Assembly: GCF_005222835.1 (NCBI RefSeq)
Contig: NZ_STGA01000029.1
Location: 744,001 to 808,000 of the forward strand
Length of the DNA stretch: 64,000 bases
Direction: 5' to 3'
From: Rhizobium sp. FKY42
Lineage (GTDB): Bacteria; Pseudomonadota; Alphaproteobacteria; Rhizobiales; Rhizobiaceae
A program made the position numbers and the translations under genes. Within the stretch, counting starts at the first letter, position 1; each line of letters starts with the position of its first letter. This document shows, one piece after another, positions 1 to 9,873 of this stretch. Under the pieces are notes generated by a model. That model was not told where the DNA came from, searched no databases, and saw only the letters and a program-made list of their open reading frames with translations.

Positions 1-15
1 GACATCAGACACAAC

Positions 16-46
16 AAAGGGCGGGTCTGGACGATCCGCCCTTTTT
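16..46 (+). terminator. Rho-independent terminator at the window edge
   Basis: A 9-bp perfect stem (16-24 with 36-44) with an 11-nt loop is followed by a short T run. It would end a plus-strand transcript that enters the window from the left. The gene it serves lies outside the window. Confidence 0.6.
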
Positions 47-203
47 GTAACCTTTCAGGTGAGAACGGGCGGAGCGGCACCATACGGCGACTGTCTCGCC
101 AAAGCAGAATTGCTGCGCACGTTCTTTGAAAACAGCGACTTGCGCTGCACGCAAGGCGCTTTTCCGGTTGGTCTCACCCAAGAAACCGGGCTGAGAATTC
201 CTA

Positions 204-326
204 TCAAAGAGACAAGCAGAGAAGTGCCAGACTAGCAAAACCGGACACTGCGAGAAGACGGAGGCGGAATTGCGCCTGGTCCTTTGCGATGGTGAGAGCG
301 ATGGCACGTGCACGTTGTTTCTGCAT
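204..326 (-). CDS. Possible 40-residue small membrane protein
   Basis: This short reading frame starts at an ATG about 8 nt downstream of a GAGG sequence. Its C-terminal half (roughly residues 23-40) is hydrophobic and rich in Leu, Ala and Ser, like a single membrane anchor. The N-terminal half is basic. I do not recognise the sequence, and a second, overlapping frame from position 331 looks less convincing. It may equally be non-coding, since the 1-590 stretch has no other clear gene. Confidence 0.22.
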   Translation of the reverse strand: MQKQRARAIALTIAKDQAQFRLRLLAVSGFASLALLCLSL

Positions 327-482
327 GGCATGATCCTCTGACTGATACGCTACGCTCGATTGGTCTCGAGCTGCGTGATGGCTTACGTACCAACTAACGC
401 AGGAGATCAGCATGGGACACGAGACTTAACAACTCCTGAAGGTACGGGGAGAGGCGATTGTCTCTGATGCGCACATAGTAAA

Positions 483-511
483 GAACCTCCCAACTTTACG
501 CCGGGAGGTTC
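483..511. repeat. Perfect 9-bp stem-loop in gene-free region
   Basis: A GC-rich 9-bp stem (483-491 with 503-511) encloses an 11-nt loop. No T run follows on either strand, so it is not a canonical terminator. It may be part of a small RNA or an intergenic palindrome. Confidence 0.4.
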
Positions 512-589
512 AAGGCTACATCTCAAGGACGATGGCAGAAAATCGTTTCCGCATGTACCTGAAACAAGGAAACGGCCCGTTTCGTAGAC

Positions 590-698
590 TTCCACGCATT
601 TCCGGACGGAAAACCGGAAGCCACTTTTCCTGGAAATGCTCTTGATTCCACGCATTTCCGGACGGAAAACCGGAAGCCACTTTTCCTGGAAATGCTCT
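590..698. repeat. Tandem pair of 53-bp palindromic intergenic elements
   Basis: Two identical 53-nt copies (590-642 and 646-698) are separated by 3 nt. Each copy is itself a long imperfect palindrome: outer arms GCATTTCC and GGAAATGC and inner arms GGAAAA and TTTTCC flank a short loop. This resembles the small palindromic intergenic repeats (RIME/REP type) known from rhizobia. The second copy reaches 2 nt into the stop codon of the chemoreceptor gene, so the pair would form consecutive hairpins at the 3' end of that mRNA and may stabilise it or end transcription. Confidence 0.75.
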
Positions 699-3234
699 AT
701 GCCGCCCGATGCCTGCCGTAACCGTGCTGGACCGTAGCCTGAGAAGCGACCTTGAACTGCTGCAGCAGTTCGACCAGTTGATCTGCCTCGTCTGCAAGCT
801 GACGGCTGGCGGCACTGGTTTCTTCCACCATGGCCGCGTTCTGCTGGGTCAGCTGGTCCATCTGGTTCACGGCACCGTTGACTTCCTGCAGAGCCGAAGA
901 CTGATCACGCGACGCATGCGCAATGCTTTCGACCTGCTGCGCGATACGCGTGACCTGATCGCCGATCGTCTCCAAAGCCTGTCCCGTCTGCTGGACAAGA
1001 TCAGACCCCTTGTCCACTTCGATCGTCGAAGCGGTGATCAATTCCTTGATCTCCTTGGCTGCACCCGCAGAACGCTGCGCCAGTTCGCGCACTTCCTGGG
1101 CAACCACAGCAAAGCCCTTTCCGGCTTCTCCTGCGCGTGCAGCTTCCACACCGGCATTCAGCGCCAGCAGGTTTGTCTGGAAGGCAATCGCATCGATGAC
1201 TTCCGTGATCTGACCGATTTTTTGCGAAGCACCTTCGATGCGCTGCATCGCTGATACGGCATTGCGAACGATGATCAGCGATCCATCCGTATTGCGACGC
1301 GTGTCATCAACGATGGCATGTGCCTCGCGCGCCCGGTCGGCTGCGGAGCGAACATTCGAGGTTACCTCGCTGACGGCTGCCGCAGTCTGCTCCAACGAAG
1401 CAGCCTGCGTTTCAGTGCGCCGCGACAGGTCGTCAGTCGATTGCGACATCTGTCGGACATTACCCTGAATGGCGACAACATTTTCCTGAATGAGACCGAT
1501 GGTATCCTGCAGGCGCGTCAACGACTTGTTGAAATCGACACGCAGCTGTTCCAGTCGCCCCACAAACGGCGTGTCGATCGTGGAGGACACATCTCCTGCA
1601 GCCAGCCTTTCCAGACCCTGGGCGAGCGCACCGACTGCGAACTGGATCTGACGGTCGGCCTCCTGCTTCTCAAGCTCATTGCGGCGGCGCTCTTCATCTG
1701 CTGCCGCGCGCTCCTGCTCGCCGGCGGTTTCGATACGAACCTTCTCTTGTGCGTTTTCCTTGAAAACACCGAGAGCACGGGCCATATCGCCGATCTCATC
1801 ACGGCGCTGCTCGCCTTCGATAGAAGTCTCGAGATCACCCGATGCAAGGCGGCGCATGGCAGCAGAGATCGCGAGGATCGGCCCCTTGAAGGTAAAGACA
1901 AGCCCGATACCCGCAAAGATAGCCACCAGGATACCCAGCATCATGGCTGTCACAGAAATCTGATTGGCCTTGTCGCGCTCGGCGCCAGCTGCATCCCGCT
2001 GTGCCGCGGCGAAGCGCGTCAATGTCGTCCAGATGCGATCTATGTCTGCCGCAGCGGCTTTAAATTCGGCAGCACGTTTCGTGGAAATTTCCAGAAGCGA
2101 GCTCGCGTCTTTATCCATGGTCGCCGAAATCGGCAGCATGGCAGCCGCACGCTGGCGGACCTGCTCCGACGAATTCTTGTCCGTCTCAAGCACGCCGACA
2201 GGAATTTCAAGCGTCATCAATGCATCCTGCAATTCCCGCAAACCGTCTGCGCTGGGCTTGGCAACATATTGCGCGGATTTGAGCTCAACAGCTCGGATGG
2301 CATCGAAGATCTGGCGGGTCGTCGCCAGGAACTGGGTGGCGCGTGCAATCGGCTCATCCAGCTGACCAAAAACCTCCATCGCCTGACGGGCCTTCAGCGT
2401 CGAGATACCCTGAAGACGGATGGAAAACGGGCGCATCAAATTGACAATGCGATCGATGCTATCCACCGTCGTTTCACTGGGCGTCGGAACCGCCATAAGA
2501 TCCCGGATCTGCTTCAGGTTGTCCGTCAACTGGCCAGCCAGAGCCTGCTGCTCCGGCGGCAGCGATTCTGCGATGGAAGTAACAGCCGAGGCAAATTCGC
2601 CGATCTGCTCCTTCAGAACATCCATTTTCTCCTGGGGAACGGTCTTTCCATTAAAGTCGGCAACCAGCTTTGCAATGACATTGGCGCCGCGCGTCAGCTT
2701 CTCGGCATCACGCAGAAGCGACTTTGCCTTGGTTTCATCGGAGGCAAGGTTTTCGCGCGCGCTCGTCGCATAATTGAGCAAGTCCGTCTGGCTGCGCACC
2801 AAAGTGGCAAGGCCACTGTCGAGGCTCTGACGGACCGACCTTTCCTGCTGATACTGCGTCCAAAGCTGATCGACCCGTGAGCCGATAGCATCCGTTCCCT
2901 TCACCGCGCTTTCGATTTCCGCCAGGCTCTCATCGGAATTGGCGCCTGAACGGACGGATTTCAAAAGGCTCGACTGCATGTCGATCTGTTTCTTCAGGTT
3001 GGAGCGGGCCTCTTCCGTTGTATTCTGGAGGAAGGAACCCATGCCGGAATAGACATCCTTAAAGCCGCTGAGCGACTGAAGCACCGAATTAGACATATCC
3101 ATGCGCGACTGCAGCAGGCTCGACGCGTACAGACCAGAAAGGCCAACCGCGGAGATGCTGACAACGAAAGGAACGATGAAGGCAATGACCTTTGTCTGAA
3201 TTTTGAAACGTGCGAGCATGCGATCAATCATCAT
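697..3234 (-). CDS. Methyl-accepting chemotaxis protein
   Basis: This transmembrane chemoreceptor would sense a ligand in the periplasm and control CheA through CheW. The 845-residue product has a first membrane helix at about residues 15-38, a long helical periplasmic domain, a second membrane helix near 430-455, a HAMP domain after it, a second HAMP-like segment, and a C-terminal signalling hairpin with the conserved tip around [21 protein letters not shown] chose the ATG at 3234 because a strong AAGGGGAA site precedes it; the frame stays open further upstream. The C-terminus lacks an obvious methyltransferase-tethering pentapeptide. The ligand cannot be read from sequence. The gene stands alone, and its stop codon abuts a tandem palindromic repeat. 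Confidence 0.95.
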   Translation of the reverse strand: MMIDRMLARFKIQTKVIAFIVPFVVSISAVGLSGLYASSLLQSRMDMSNSVLQSLSGFKDVYSGMGSFLQNTTEEARSNLKKQIDMQSSLLKSVRSGANSDESLAEIESAVKGTDAIGSRVDQLWTQYQQERSVRQSLDSGLATLVRSQTDLLNYATSARENLASDETKAKSLLRDAEKLTRGANVIAKLVADFNGKTVPQEKMDVLKEQIGEFASAVTSIAESLPPEQQALAGQLTDNLKQIRDLMAVPTPSETTVDSIDRIVNLMRPFSIRLQGISTLKARQAMEVFGQLDEPIARATQFLATTRQIFDAIRAVELKSAQYVAKPSADGLRELQDALMTLEIPVGVLETDKNSSEQVRQRAAAMLPISATMDKDASSLLEISTKRAAEFKAAAADIDRIWTTLTRFAAAQRDAAGAERDKANQISVTAMMLGILVAIFAGIGLVFTFKGPILAISAAMRRLASGDLETSIEGEQRRDEIGDMARALGVFKENAQEKVRIETAGEQERAAADEERRRNELEKQEADRQIQFAVGALAQGLERLAAGDVSSTIDTPFVGRLEQLRVDFNKSLTRLQDTIGLIQENVVAIQGNVRQMSQSTDDLSRRTETQAASLEQTAAAVSEVTSNVRSAADRAREAHAIVDDTRRNTDGSLIIVRNAVSAMQRIEGASQKIGQITEVIDAIAFQTNLLALNAGVEAARAGEAGKGFAVVAQEVRELAQRSAGAAKEIKELITASTIEVDKGSDLVQQTGQALETIGDQVTRIAQQVESIAHASRDQSSALQEVNGAVNQMDQLTQQNAAMVEETSAASRQLADEADQLVELLQQFKVASQATVQHGYGRHRAA

Positions 3235-3427
3235 GCTTTTCCCCTTGAATTCTTGTCGCTGATCCAGCGCTTCCGGTCTCAGTCGGACCGTTCTCCCAAG
3301 TTCTCGCACCCAGCAATGAACGAAAAATAAACAAAGCAGGAATCGGATTTAAATTTTAAAATTGTTAATTAGTGGTTTTCGAGAAACTAGTGCTTTTAGC
3401 AATCTCAGACTTCACAAATTCGCTAAT

Positions 3428-4630
3428 TCACGCTCTGGCTGCATAATTCGCCAAGGCTTCGGCACAGACAAAGCCTGAGGACCAGGCCCATTGAAAATTG
3501 TAGCCACCCAGCCACCCGGTGACATCCACGGCCTCGCCGATGAAGAAGAGGCCCGGCACTGCGCGCGTCTGCATAGAACGTTGGTCAAGTTCGTTCGTAT
3601 CCACCCCACCAAGCGTTACCTCTGCCGTGCGATACCCCTCAGAGCCTGCCGGGCAGATCTGCCAATTCTGGAGACTGTCGCAAACTGCCTGAAGCTTGCG
3701 GTCGCTCTGCTCGGCCATGGTTCCGGAGAACCCGTTCTCGTCGCACAGGTATTGGCCCAAGCGTTTCGGCAGAATGTCGCCAAGGACGGTCTGGATCGCC
3801 TGCTTGCCGTTGGCCTGCCTGGCATCCTTCAATCGCTGCATGATGTTCAAATCCGGACGGAGATGAAGACCGATTGTTTCACCCTCGCGCCAGTATGAAG
3901 ATATCTGCAAAATGGCAGGTCCGCTCAGGCCGCGATGGGTAAACAACAGCGCCTCTTCGAAGCCGGTCTTCCCACAGGATGCCCGCGCATCGACCGCGAC
4001 GCCAGACAGCGGCGCGAGCTTTTCAAGCAGCACCGGATCGAGAGTCAATGGCACCAGAGCCGGCCGGGTCTCCGTCACAGCAATACCAAACTGCTCCGCC
4101 AGTCTGTAGGCGAAGCCGGTGGCGCCCATCTTGGGAATGGACTTGCCACCCGTGGCAACGACCACGGCCTTGGCCTCAATGTCCGTCTGCTCAAGGCGAA
4201 CCCGGAAACCGTCAATCGTCTTCTCGACCGCGGAGATCGTCTGCTGCAACTGCAGTTCTACCTGTCCCTTGCGCATTTCTTCGAGCAACATCCGCACGAT
4301 GTCCTTGGCGCTGTCATCGCAGAACAATTGGCCGAGCGTCTTTTCGTGCCAAGGGATACGATAGGAATCGACGAGGGCAACGAAATCCTTTGCCGAGTAG
4401 CGTGCAAGCGCGGATTTGGCGAAATGCCGGTTGCCGGAAATGTAGTTTGCGGGGCTGGCGTGAATATTAGTGAAGTTGCAACGCCCGCCACCGGAGATAC
4501 GGATCTTCTCGCCCGGTGAGCGCGCATGATCCAGCATCAGGACCGAGCAGCCTTTTTGACCTGCCTGCGCCGCACACATCATGCCCGCAGCGCCCGCACC
4601 CAGCACAATCACATCATACATCGGCTTCAT
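3428..4630 (-). CDS. HI0933/YhiN-family FAD-dependent oxidoreductase
   Basis: This is a flavoprotein of about 400 residues, the usual size for the HI0933 (YhiN/BaiN-like) family. The N-terminus carries a dinucleotide-binding GxGxxG motif at residues 11-16. The family hallmark with GEKIRISGGGRCNFTN follows at residues 40-55. A second glycine-rich nucleotide contact (VVVATGGKSIPKMGATG) lies mid-protein. The C-terminus has the FAD-contacting GGYNFQWAWSSG. The start at 4630 has an AAGGGA site 9 nt upstream; in-frame upstream codons lack such a site. The substrate is unknown for most members. It is divergent from the puuA-like gene, with a 130-bp gap between them. Confidence 0.88.
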   Translation of the reverse strand: MKPMYDVIVLGAGAAGMMCAAQAGQKGCSVLMLDHARSPGEKIRISGGGRCNFTNIHASPANYISGNRHFAKSALARYSAKDFVALVDSYRIPWHEKTLGQLFCDDSAKDIVRMLLEEMRKGQVELQLQQTISAVEKTIDGFRVRLEQTDIEAKAVVVATGGKSIPKMGATGFAYRLAEQFGIAVTETRPALVPLTLDPVLLEKLAPLSGVAVDARASCGKTGFEEALLFTHRGLSGPAILQISSYWREGETIGLHLRPDLNIMQRLKDARQANGKQAIQTVLGDILPKRLGQYLCDENGFSGTMAEQSDRKLQAVCDSLQNWQICPAGSEGYRTAEVTLGGVDTNELDQRSMQTRAVPGLFFIGEAVDVTGWLGGYNFQWAWSSGFVCAEALANYAARA

Positions 4631-4760
4631 CGCCCGCAGTCCCTTGGTCATTTCCGGCTTCTGTGTTTGTCGGAATGCCGATAAAGTCAATGCGGCCCCC
4701 TCGCCAATCATGTGGTTGCGACTATGATGTGCTGCTATCGTCAACAACGACCGGTGAATC

Positions 4761-6200
4761 ATGCCGCCCAGAAAAAAGTCCTCTGTCCCTGGTTCAACGC
4801 GTGTACTCAAATCAGCGACAGCAAAACCTCCGTTGACCTCGCTGCGTGGCGTGGCAAGCTGGCCCGAGGCCATCGCATGGTTGAAGGCGCGCGGCATCGA
4901 GGATGTAGAATGCATCACGCCGGATCTTGCGGGCGTGCCGCGCGGCAAAATGATGCCGACATCGAAGTTCACTTCGAATACCTCGCTCGCGCTCCCGTCT
5001 GCGCTTTATCGGCATACGATTTCCGGCGAATATCCGGATGAGACGGAGAACTTTCGCTACGAACCGCGCGACAGCGACCTGAAGCTTGTGCCCGATCTTT
5101 CGACACTTTCCGTCGTTCCCTGGGAAACGGATCCGACCGCGCAGGTGATTTGCGATGTTGTTGGCACGACGGGCGAACAAGTGCCCTACACGCCGCGCAA
5201 TGTGCTGAAAAACGTGCTGCGTCTTTACGAGGAAAAAGGCTGGAAAGCAGTCGTTGCGCCGGAAATCGAATTCTATCTCGTGGCAATCAACGAAGATCCG
5301 GACTATCCGCTGCATCCACCGAAAGGCAGATCTGGCCGCTCGATCGTTGGCGGTCAGGGCTACTCGATTGCCGGGATCAACGAATTCGACGAGTTGATCG
5401 ACGACATCTACCATTTCTCCGAAAAACAGGGACTGGAGATCGACACGCTGATTCATGAGGATGGGCCGGCACAACTTGAAATCAACCTTCGCCACGGCGA
5501 CCCCATCCAACTCGCGGATCAGGTTTTCCTCTTCAAACGCACCATTCGCGAAGCTGCGCTGAAACATGGTATTTATGCCACCTTCATGGCCAAACCCATG
5601 CAGGGGCAGCCGGGTTCTGCCATGCATATTCATCAATCTGTGGTGGACACAAAGACGGGCAAGAACATTTTCTCCAATGAGGATGGAACGCCCTCGCGCG
5701 CCTTCTTCCACTTCATAGGCGGCATGCAAAAATATGTACCCAGTTCGCTGGTGATGTTTGCTCCTTATGTAAACTCCTACCGCCGCCTGACGCCGGACAT
5801 GTCCTGTCCGGTCAACAACGCCTGGGGCTATGACAACCGTACCACCGCCTTCCGCGTTCCAATTTCGGAACCGGCGGCCCGACGCGTGGAAAACCGGCTG
5901 CCAAGCTCGGACGCCAACCCCTATCTGGCTCTGGCCGCATCGCTTGCCTGCGGCTGGCTGGGTATTATGAAAGGTATTGAGCCGACCGAACCCACTTATG
6001 ACTCCGCCAATGAGGGTTCAATCGAGCTACCGCGCGGCCTTTTGGAGGCTGTAGCACTTCTGGAGGGCGAGTCGGCACTGGAAGAGGTTTTCGGCGAAGA
6101 GTTCATTGGCCTCTACGCGGGTGTAAAGCGCGGCGAGTTCGAAACATTCATGCAGGTGATCAGCCCATGGGAGCGCGAATTCCTGCTCTTGAACGTTTGA
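4761..6200 (+). CDS. puuA: Glutamine synthetase family protein, gamma-glutamylpolyamine synthetase-like
   Basis: The product (479 residues) has the glutamine synthetase fold: the metal- and ATP-binding elements PEIEFYL, the histidine-containing KPMQGQPGSAMHIHQS near residues 278-293, and the arginine-rich NAWGYDNRTTAFRVP. Members of this subgroup ligate glutamate to amines such as putrescine rather than to ammonia. The adjacent gene, 13 nt downstream, encodes an FAD amine oxidoreductase. That pairing matches PuuA and PuuB of gamma-glutamylated putrescine catabolism, so I infer an amine-degrading role. The rest of a puu pathway is not in the window, so the exact amine substrate is uncertain. 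Confidence 0.85.
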   Translation: MPPRKKSSVPGSTRVLKSATAKPPLTSLRGVASWPEAIAWLKARGIEDVECITPDLAGVPRGKMMPTSKFTSNTSLALPSALYRHTISGEYPDETENFRYEPRDSDLKLVPDLSTLSVVPWETDPTAQVICDVVGTTGEQVPYTPRNVLKNVLRLYEEKGWKAVVAPEIEFYLVAINEDPDYPLHPPKGRSGRSIVGGQGYSIAGINEFDELIDDIYHFSEKQGLEIDTLIHEDGPAQLEINLRHGDPIQLADQVFLFKRTIREAALKHGIYATFMAKPMQGQPGSAMHIHQSVVDTKTGKNIFSNEDGTPSRAFFHFIGGMQKYVPSSLVMFAPYVNSYRRLTPDMSCPVNNAWGYDNRTTAFRVPISEPAARRVENRLPSSDANPYLALAASLACGWLGIMKGIEPTEPTYDSANEGSIELPRGLLEAVALLEGESALEEVFGEEFIGLYAGVKRGEFETFMQVISPWEREFLLLNV

Positions 6201-6213
6201 TGCGGGACAGGAC

Positions 6214-7500
6214 ATGAACTGGCAAAGCCCGATCGCACCTGGAATTTCCTGGTATCAGGAATGCCTTGGAGAACGGCCGGACTACCCGCCCCTTGATGGC
6301 TCCACAACCGCGGATGTCGCAATCATCGGTGGCGGCTATACAGGGCTACAGGCGGCCTACAATCTTGCCAAGCGTGGAGCATCGGTCGTTCTCATCGAGG
6401 CTTCGCGTTTCGGAGACGGCGCCTCTGGCCGAAACGGCGGCCAGCTCGGCACCGGTCAGCGGGCATGGCCGGACGAGCAGGAGGAAGAGCTTGGCTACCA
6501 GCGGGCAAAGGCCCTATTCGACATGGCCGAGAACGCCAAGCGGCACCTGCTGGAGTTTGCAGAGATCCATGGCATCGATATGGAATACATGCCCGGCCAG
6601 ATGAACGTGTCGCACAAACACGCCTATGAGAAGGATTATCGGCGCTCGGCAGAGGTACTGGCGACGCGCTATAATTATCCGCATGTTCTTTTCATGGATC
6701 GCGAAGAGACAGTCGAGCGCCTCGGCTCAAGCCGTTATCACCATGGCATTCGCGACATGGGTACGGGACACATTCATCCGCTGAAACTGCTCGTAGGGCT
6801 TGCACGCGTTGCCGCACAGGCGGGCGCCAGAATTCATGAGATGACACCGGCAAATGCCATTCGCCACGCAAGCGGAAAAACGGCGATCGATACCCCGCGC
6901 GGGACCATAACCGCAGAACGGGTGCTGATTGCAACCAACGCCTATATCGGCAATCTGGAGCCTCAGACAGCGGCGCATGTCATGCCGATCCGCTCTTTCA
7001 TTGGGGCGACCGAACCGCTCGACGCATTTCCGAACATTCTGCCCGGCTCGGAGGCGGTGGCCGATTCGCGTTTCGTGGTCCGCTATTTCCGCAAAAGCCG
7101 CGACAACAGGCTGCTGTTTGGCGGACGCGAAGCCTATACCGCCGACAGTCCGCGCGACATTTCGAAGCATATTCGCAGGCAGATCGCGGACATCTATCCC
7201 GAATTGAAGGACATCCGCATCACGCATGGCTGGGGCGGCTCGGTGGGAATCACCATGCCGCGCAAGCCCTTTGTCAGGGAGGTGATGCCCGGCGTAACCT
7301 CAATCGGCGGCTTTTCCGGCCATGGTGTCATGCTATCAAACTATTCCGGCAAGATGTATGCTGACGCCATTGCTGGAAACAGCAACGAGTTGGATATCCT
7401 GAAGGAATTGAAAGTTCCACCATTCCCCGGCGGCATGCGTTTTCGAAGCCCGCTATTGTTCCTCGCGCTGACATGGTACGCGCTGCGCGACCGGTTCTAA
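6214..7500 (+). CDS. puuB: FAD-dependent amine oxidoreductase, PuuB-like
   Basis: This DAO-family flavoprotein (428 residues) begins with a short lead and then a Rossmann ADP-binding motif (VAIIGGGYTGLQAAYNLAKRG, about residues 33-53). The PuuB/glycine-oxidase signature GDGASGRNGGQ follows. A C-terminal FAD contact, GGFSGHGVMLSNYSGK, precedes a hydrophobic tail. It likely oxidises a gamma-glutamylated amine to the aldehyde, producing hydrogen peroxide. A GGGACAGGA ribosome-binding site sits just upstream of the ATG. It forms an operon with the preceding glutamine synthetase-like gene. Confidence 0.86.
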   Translation: MNWQSPIAPGISWYQECLGERPDYPPLDGSTTADVAIIGGGYTGLQAAYNLAKRGASVVLIEASRFGDGASGRNGGQLGTGQRAWPDEQEEELGYQRAKALFDMAENAKRHLLEFAEIHGIDMEYMPGQMNVSHKHAYEKDYRRSAEVLATRYNYPHVLFMDREETVERLGSSRYHHGIRDMGTGHIHPLKLLVGLARVAAQAGARIHEMTPANAIRHASGKTAIDTPRGTITAERVLIATNAYIGNLEPQTAAHVMPIRSFIGATEPLDAFPNILPGSEAVADSRFVVRYFRKSRDNRLLFGGREAYTADSPRDISKHIRRQIADIYPELKDIRITHGWGGSVGITMPRKPFVREVMPGVTSIGGFSGHGVMLSNYSGKMYADAIAGNSNELDILKELKVPPFPGGMRFRSPLLFLALTWYALRDRF

Positions 7501-7504
7501 CCTG

Positions 7505-7540
7505 AAAAGCAGTTCCGCGCTGAAAGGGGCTGGCTTTTTT
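7505..7540 (+). terminator. Likely terminator of the puuA-puuB operon
   Basis: An imperfect stem (AAAGC plus AGTTCC pairing with GGGGCT and GCTTT, including G-T pairs and a bulge) is followed by a run of six T residues. It lies 5 nt after the puuB stop and upstream of zwf. Confidence 0.5.
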
Positions 7541-7591
7541 AAATCGATTAGATTATTGAGTACGCAACCCCGAACTTCGAAAGAGTTAGGC

Positions 7592-9064
7592 ATGAGCAGC
7601 CAGATCATTCCCGTGGAACCCTTTGACTATGTCGTCTTTGGCGGCACCGGAGACCTTGCAGAGCGCAAGCTGCTTCCCGCGCTTTATCATCGCCAGATCG
7701 AGGGTCAGTTTACTGAGCCGACCCGCATTATCGGCGCCTCTCGCAGTGCCTTGAGTGACGAGGAGTTTCGCAAATTTGCCGATACGGCGCTGAAGGAGCA
7801 TCTGAAGCCCGGCGAGTATGACGATGCGCAGGTAAAGACTTTCCTTGATCGGCTGTTCTACGTATCTGTCGACGCGAAATCCGACGGTGGGTGGGATAAA
7901 CTGAAGAAGCTTCTGGACGACGGCAAGGATCGCGTTCGCGCCTTCTATCTTGCCGTATCGCCTGCCATTTTCGGTGCCATTTCGGAAAAGATCCGCGACC
8001 ATAAGCTGATCACGAAATCAACCCGCATCGTGGTGGAGAAGCCGATTGGCCGTGACCTCGCGTCTGCGCTTGAGCTCAATGATACGATTGGCAAGGTGTT
8101 CAAGGAAGAGCAGATCTTCCGCATCGACCACTATCTCGGCAAGGAGACAGTGCAGAACCTGATGGCGCTGCGCTTTGCCAACGCGTTGTATGAACCGCTC
8201 TGGAATGCACAGTACATCGACCACGTGCAGATCAGCGTAGCGGAATCAGTCGGTCTGGAAGGCCGCGCAGGCTATTACGATACGGCTGGCGCGCTGCGTG
8301 ACATGGTGCAGAACCATATCCTGCAGCTTCTTTGCCTCGTGGCAATGGAAGTGCCGTCCTCGCTGGATTCCGAAGCGGTTCGCGATGAGAAGCTCAAGGT
8401 GCTGCGCGCATTGAAGCCCATCAACGACAGAAATGTCGAGCAGATGACCGTGCGCGGACAATACCGTGCCGGTGCCTCTGCAGGTGGCCCCGTCAAAGGC
8501 TATCTGGAAGAGCTTGAAGGTGGCGTGTCCAACACCGAGACCTTTGTAGCAATCAAGGCCGAGATCAATAACTGGCGCTGGGCGGGCGTTCCCTTCTACA
8601 TTCGGACGGGCAAGCGATTGACCAGCCGCATGTCGGAAATCGTGATCACCTTCAAACCGATCCCGCACAACATCTTCGAGAACGCGGCCGGCCGCATCAC
8701 GGCAAACCAGCTGATCATTCGCCTGCAGCCGGATGAAGGTGTCAAGCAGTCGCTGATGATCAAGGATCCGGGTCCGGGTGGAATGCGCCTGCGCAACGTC
8801 TCTCTCGACATGAGCTTTGCCGAAGCCTTCAATGTTCGCAATCCGGATGCCTATGAGCGGCTCCTGATGGACGTGATCCGTTCCAACCAAACGCTGTTCA
8901 TGCGTCGCGACGAAGTGGAAGCCGCATGGCGCTGGGTGGACCCGATCCTAAAGGGCTGGGAAACCACCGGCCAACTGGCGCAAGGTTACACAGCTGGAAC
9001 ATGGGGCCCCAGCCAATCCATCGCTCTGATCGAGCGTGACGGCAGAACCTGGCACGAAGGATAA
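7592..9064 (+). CDS. zwf: Glucose-6-phosphate 1-dehydrogenase
   Basis: This enzyme oxidises glucose 6-phosphate to 6-phosphogluconolactone with NAD(P), feeding the Entner-Doudoroff and pentose phosphate pathways. The 490-residue product has the cofactor loop [10 protein letters not shown] at residues 17-26 and the substrate-binding signature RIDHYLGKE at about 177-185. The ATG at 7592 gives the length and N-terminus expected for rhizobial enzymes; an in-frame TTG at 7556 is less likely. It is the first gene of the zwf-pgl-edd block, and pgl begins 4 nt after its stop, so they are probably cotranscribed. Confidence 0.96.
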   Translation: MSSQIIPVEPFDYVVFGGTGDLAERKLLPALYHRQIEGQFTEPTRIIGASRSALSDEEFRKFADTALKEHLKPGEYDDAQVKTFLDRLFYVSVDAKSDGGWDKLKKLLDDGKDRVRAFYLAVSPAIFGAISEKIRDHKLITKSTRIVVEKPIGRDLASALELNDTIGKVFKEEQIFRIDHYLGKETVQNLMALRFANALYEPLWNAQYIDHVQISVAESVGLEGRAGYYDTAGALRDMVQNHILQLLCLVAMEVPSSLDSEAVRDEKLKVLRALKPINDRNVEQMTVRGQYRAGASAGGPVKGYLEELEGGVSNTETFVAIKAEINNWRWAGVPFYIRTGKRLTSRMSEIVITFKPIPHNIFENAAGRITANQLIIRLQPDEGVKQSLMIKDPGPGGMRLRNVSLDMSFAEAFNVRNPDAYERLLMDVIRSNQTLFMRRDEVEAAWRWVDPILKGWETTGQLAQGYTAGTWGPSQSIALIERDGRTWHEG

Positions 9065-9068
9065 TATC

Positions 9069-9767
9069 ATGGCGGCACGTCTTCATTCCTTCGCAGACGC
9101 GAACGCGCTGGCCAGACATCTGGCCACGGATATCGCGAAACACCTGCGCGATGCGATTGCTGCCCGCGGCAGCGCATCCATGGCGGTGTCCGGCGGATCA
9201 ACACCGAAGCGGTTGTTTGAAGACCTGTCGGCGCATGATCTCGACTGGAGCCTCGTGACGATTACGCTGGTGGACGAACGGTTCGTTCCGGCCGACAATC
9301 CGCGCTCCAACCATTTGCTGGTCGCAACGCACCTGTTGAAGAACCGGGCTGCGGCTGCAAACTTCCAGCCACTGTACCAAAATGTCGCCTCCGCCCTACA
9401 GGCGGCGGCGATCGCCACGGAGAAAACCGCCGATATCGGCAATCCCTTCGACGTGGTCATCCTTGGGATGGGAGCAGACGGCCATACGGCATCTTTCTTC
9501 CCGGGAGGCAACCATCTGGCGCGCGCTATCGATGCCGATGCGCCACGCGGCGTGATGACGATGGAAGCGGAAGGCGCGGGCGAAGAGCGGTTGACCTTTA
9601 CCTTTCCGAGCCTTGCCGATGCCCGCTTTCTCGTTCTTCACATCGAAGGTGATGCGAAGAAAGAGGTTCTGGAAAAGGCCGAAGCTGGAACGGACGTGTT
9701 CGAGATGCCGATCCGCGCCATGTTGAACCGCGCGCCATCGACTGTCGAGATTTACTGGGCGCCGTGA
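9069..9767 (+). CDS. pgl: 6-phosphogluconolactonase
   Basis: The enzyme hydrolyses 6-phosphogluconolactone to 6-phosphogluconate in the cytoplasm. The 232-residue product carries the DevB/Pgl-family landmarks: SGGSTPKRLFEDL near residues 41-53, the active-site segment DERFVP near residue 70, and GMGADGHTASFFPGG in the middle. It starts 4 nt after the zwf stop codon, indicating translational coupling. Zwf, Pgl and Edd catalyse three consecutive steps. Confidence 0.96.
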   Translation: MAARLHSFADANALARHLATDIAKHLRDAIAARGSASMAVSGGSTPKRLFEDLSAHDLDWSLVTITLVDERFVPADNPRSNHLLVATHLLKNRAAAANFQPLYQNVASALQAAAIATEKTADIGNPFDVVILGMGADGHTASFFPGGNHLARAIDADAPRGVMTMEAEGAGEERLTFTFPSLADARFLVLHIEGDAKKEVLEKAEAGTDVFEMPIRAMLNRAPSTVEIYWAP

Positions 9768-9873
9768 GGCAGCCCTCGCGCAGCCTCAAATAGCGGCGCA
9801 CCACCAACATGAACACACTTTGTGCCGACGCGGCCTCCCAAGCCATGTTGGCGCGCACTAAGGAGGATTGAGC

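Noticed and set aside
5..331. 108-codon minus-strand frame at the window start
   Set aside because: It spans the terminator hairpin, has Cys/Arg-rich composition and no recognisable feature.
1318..2880. Long plus-strand frame opposite the chemoreceptor gene
   Set aside because: It is antisense to a clear gene with strong family motifs; its own translation is rich in Arg, Cys and His and has no recognisable domain.
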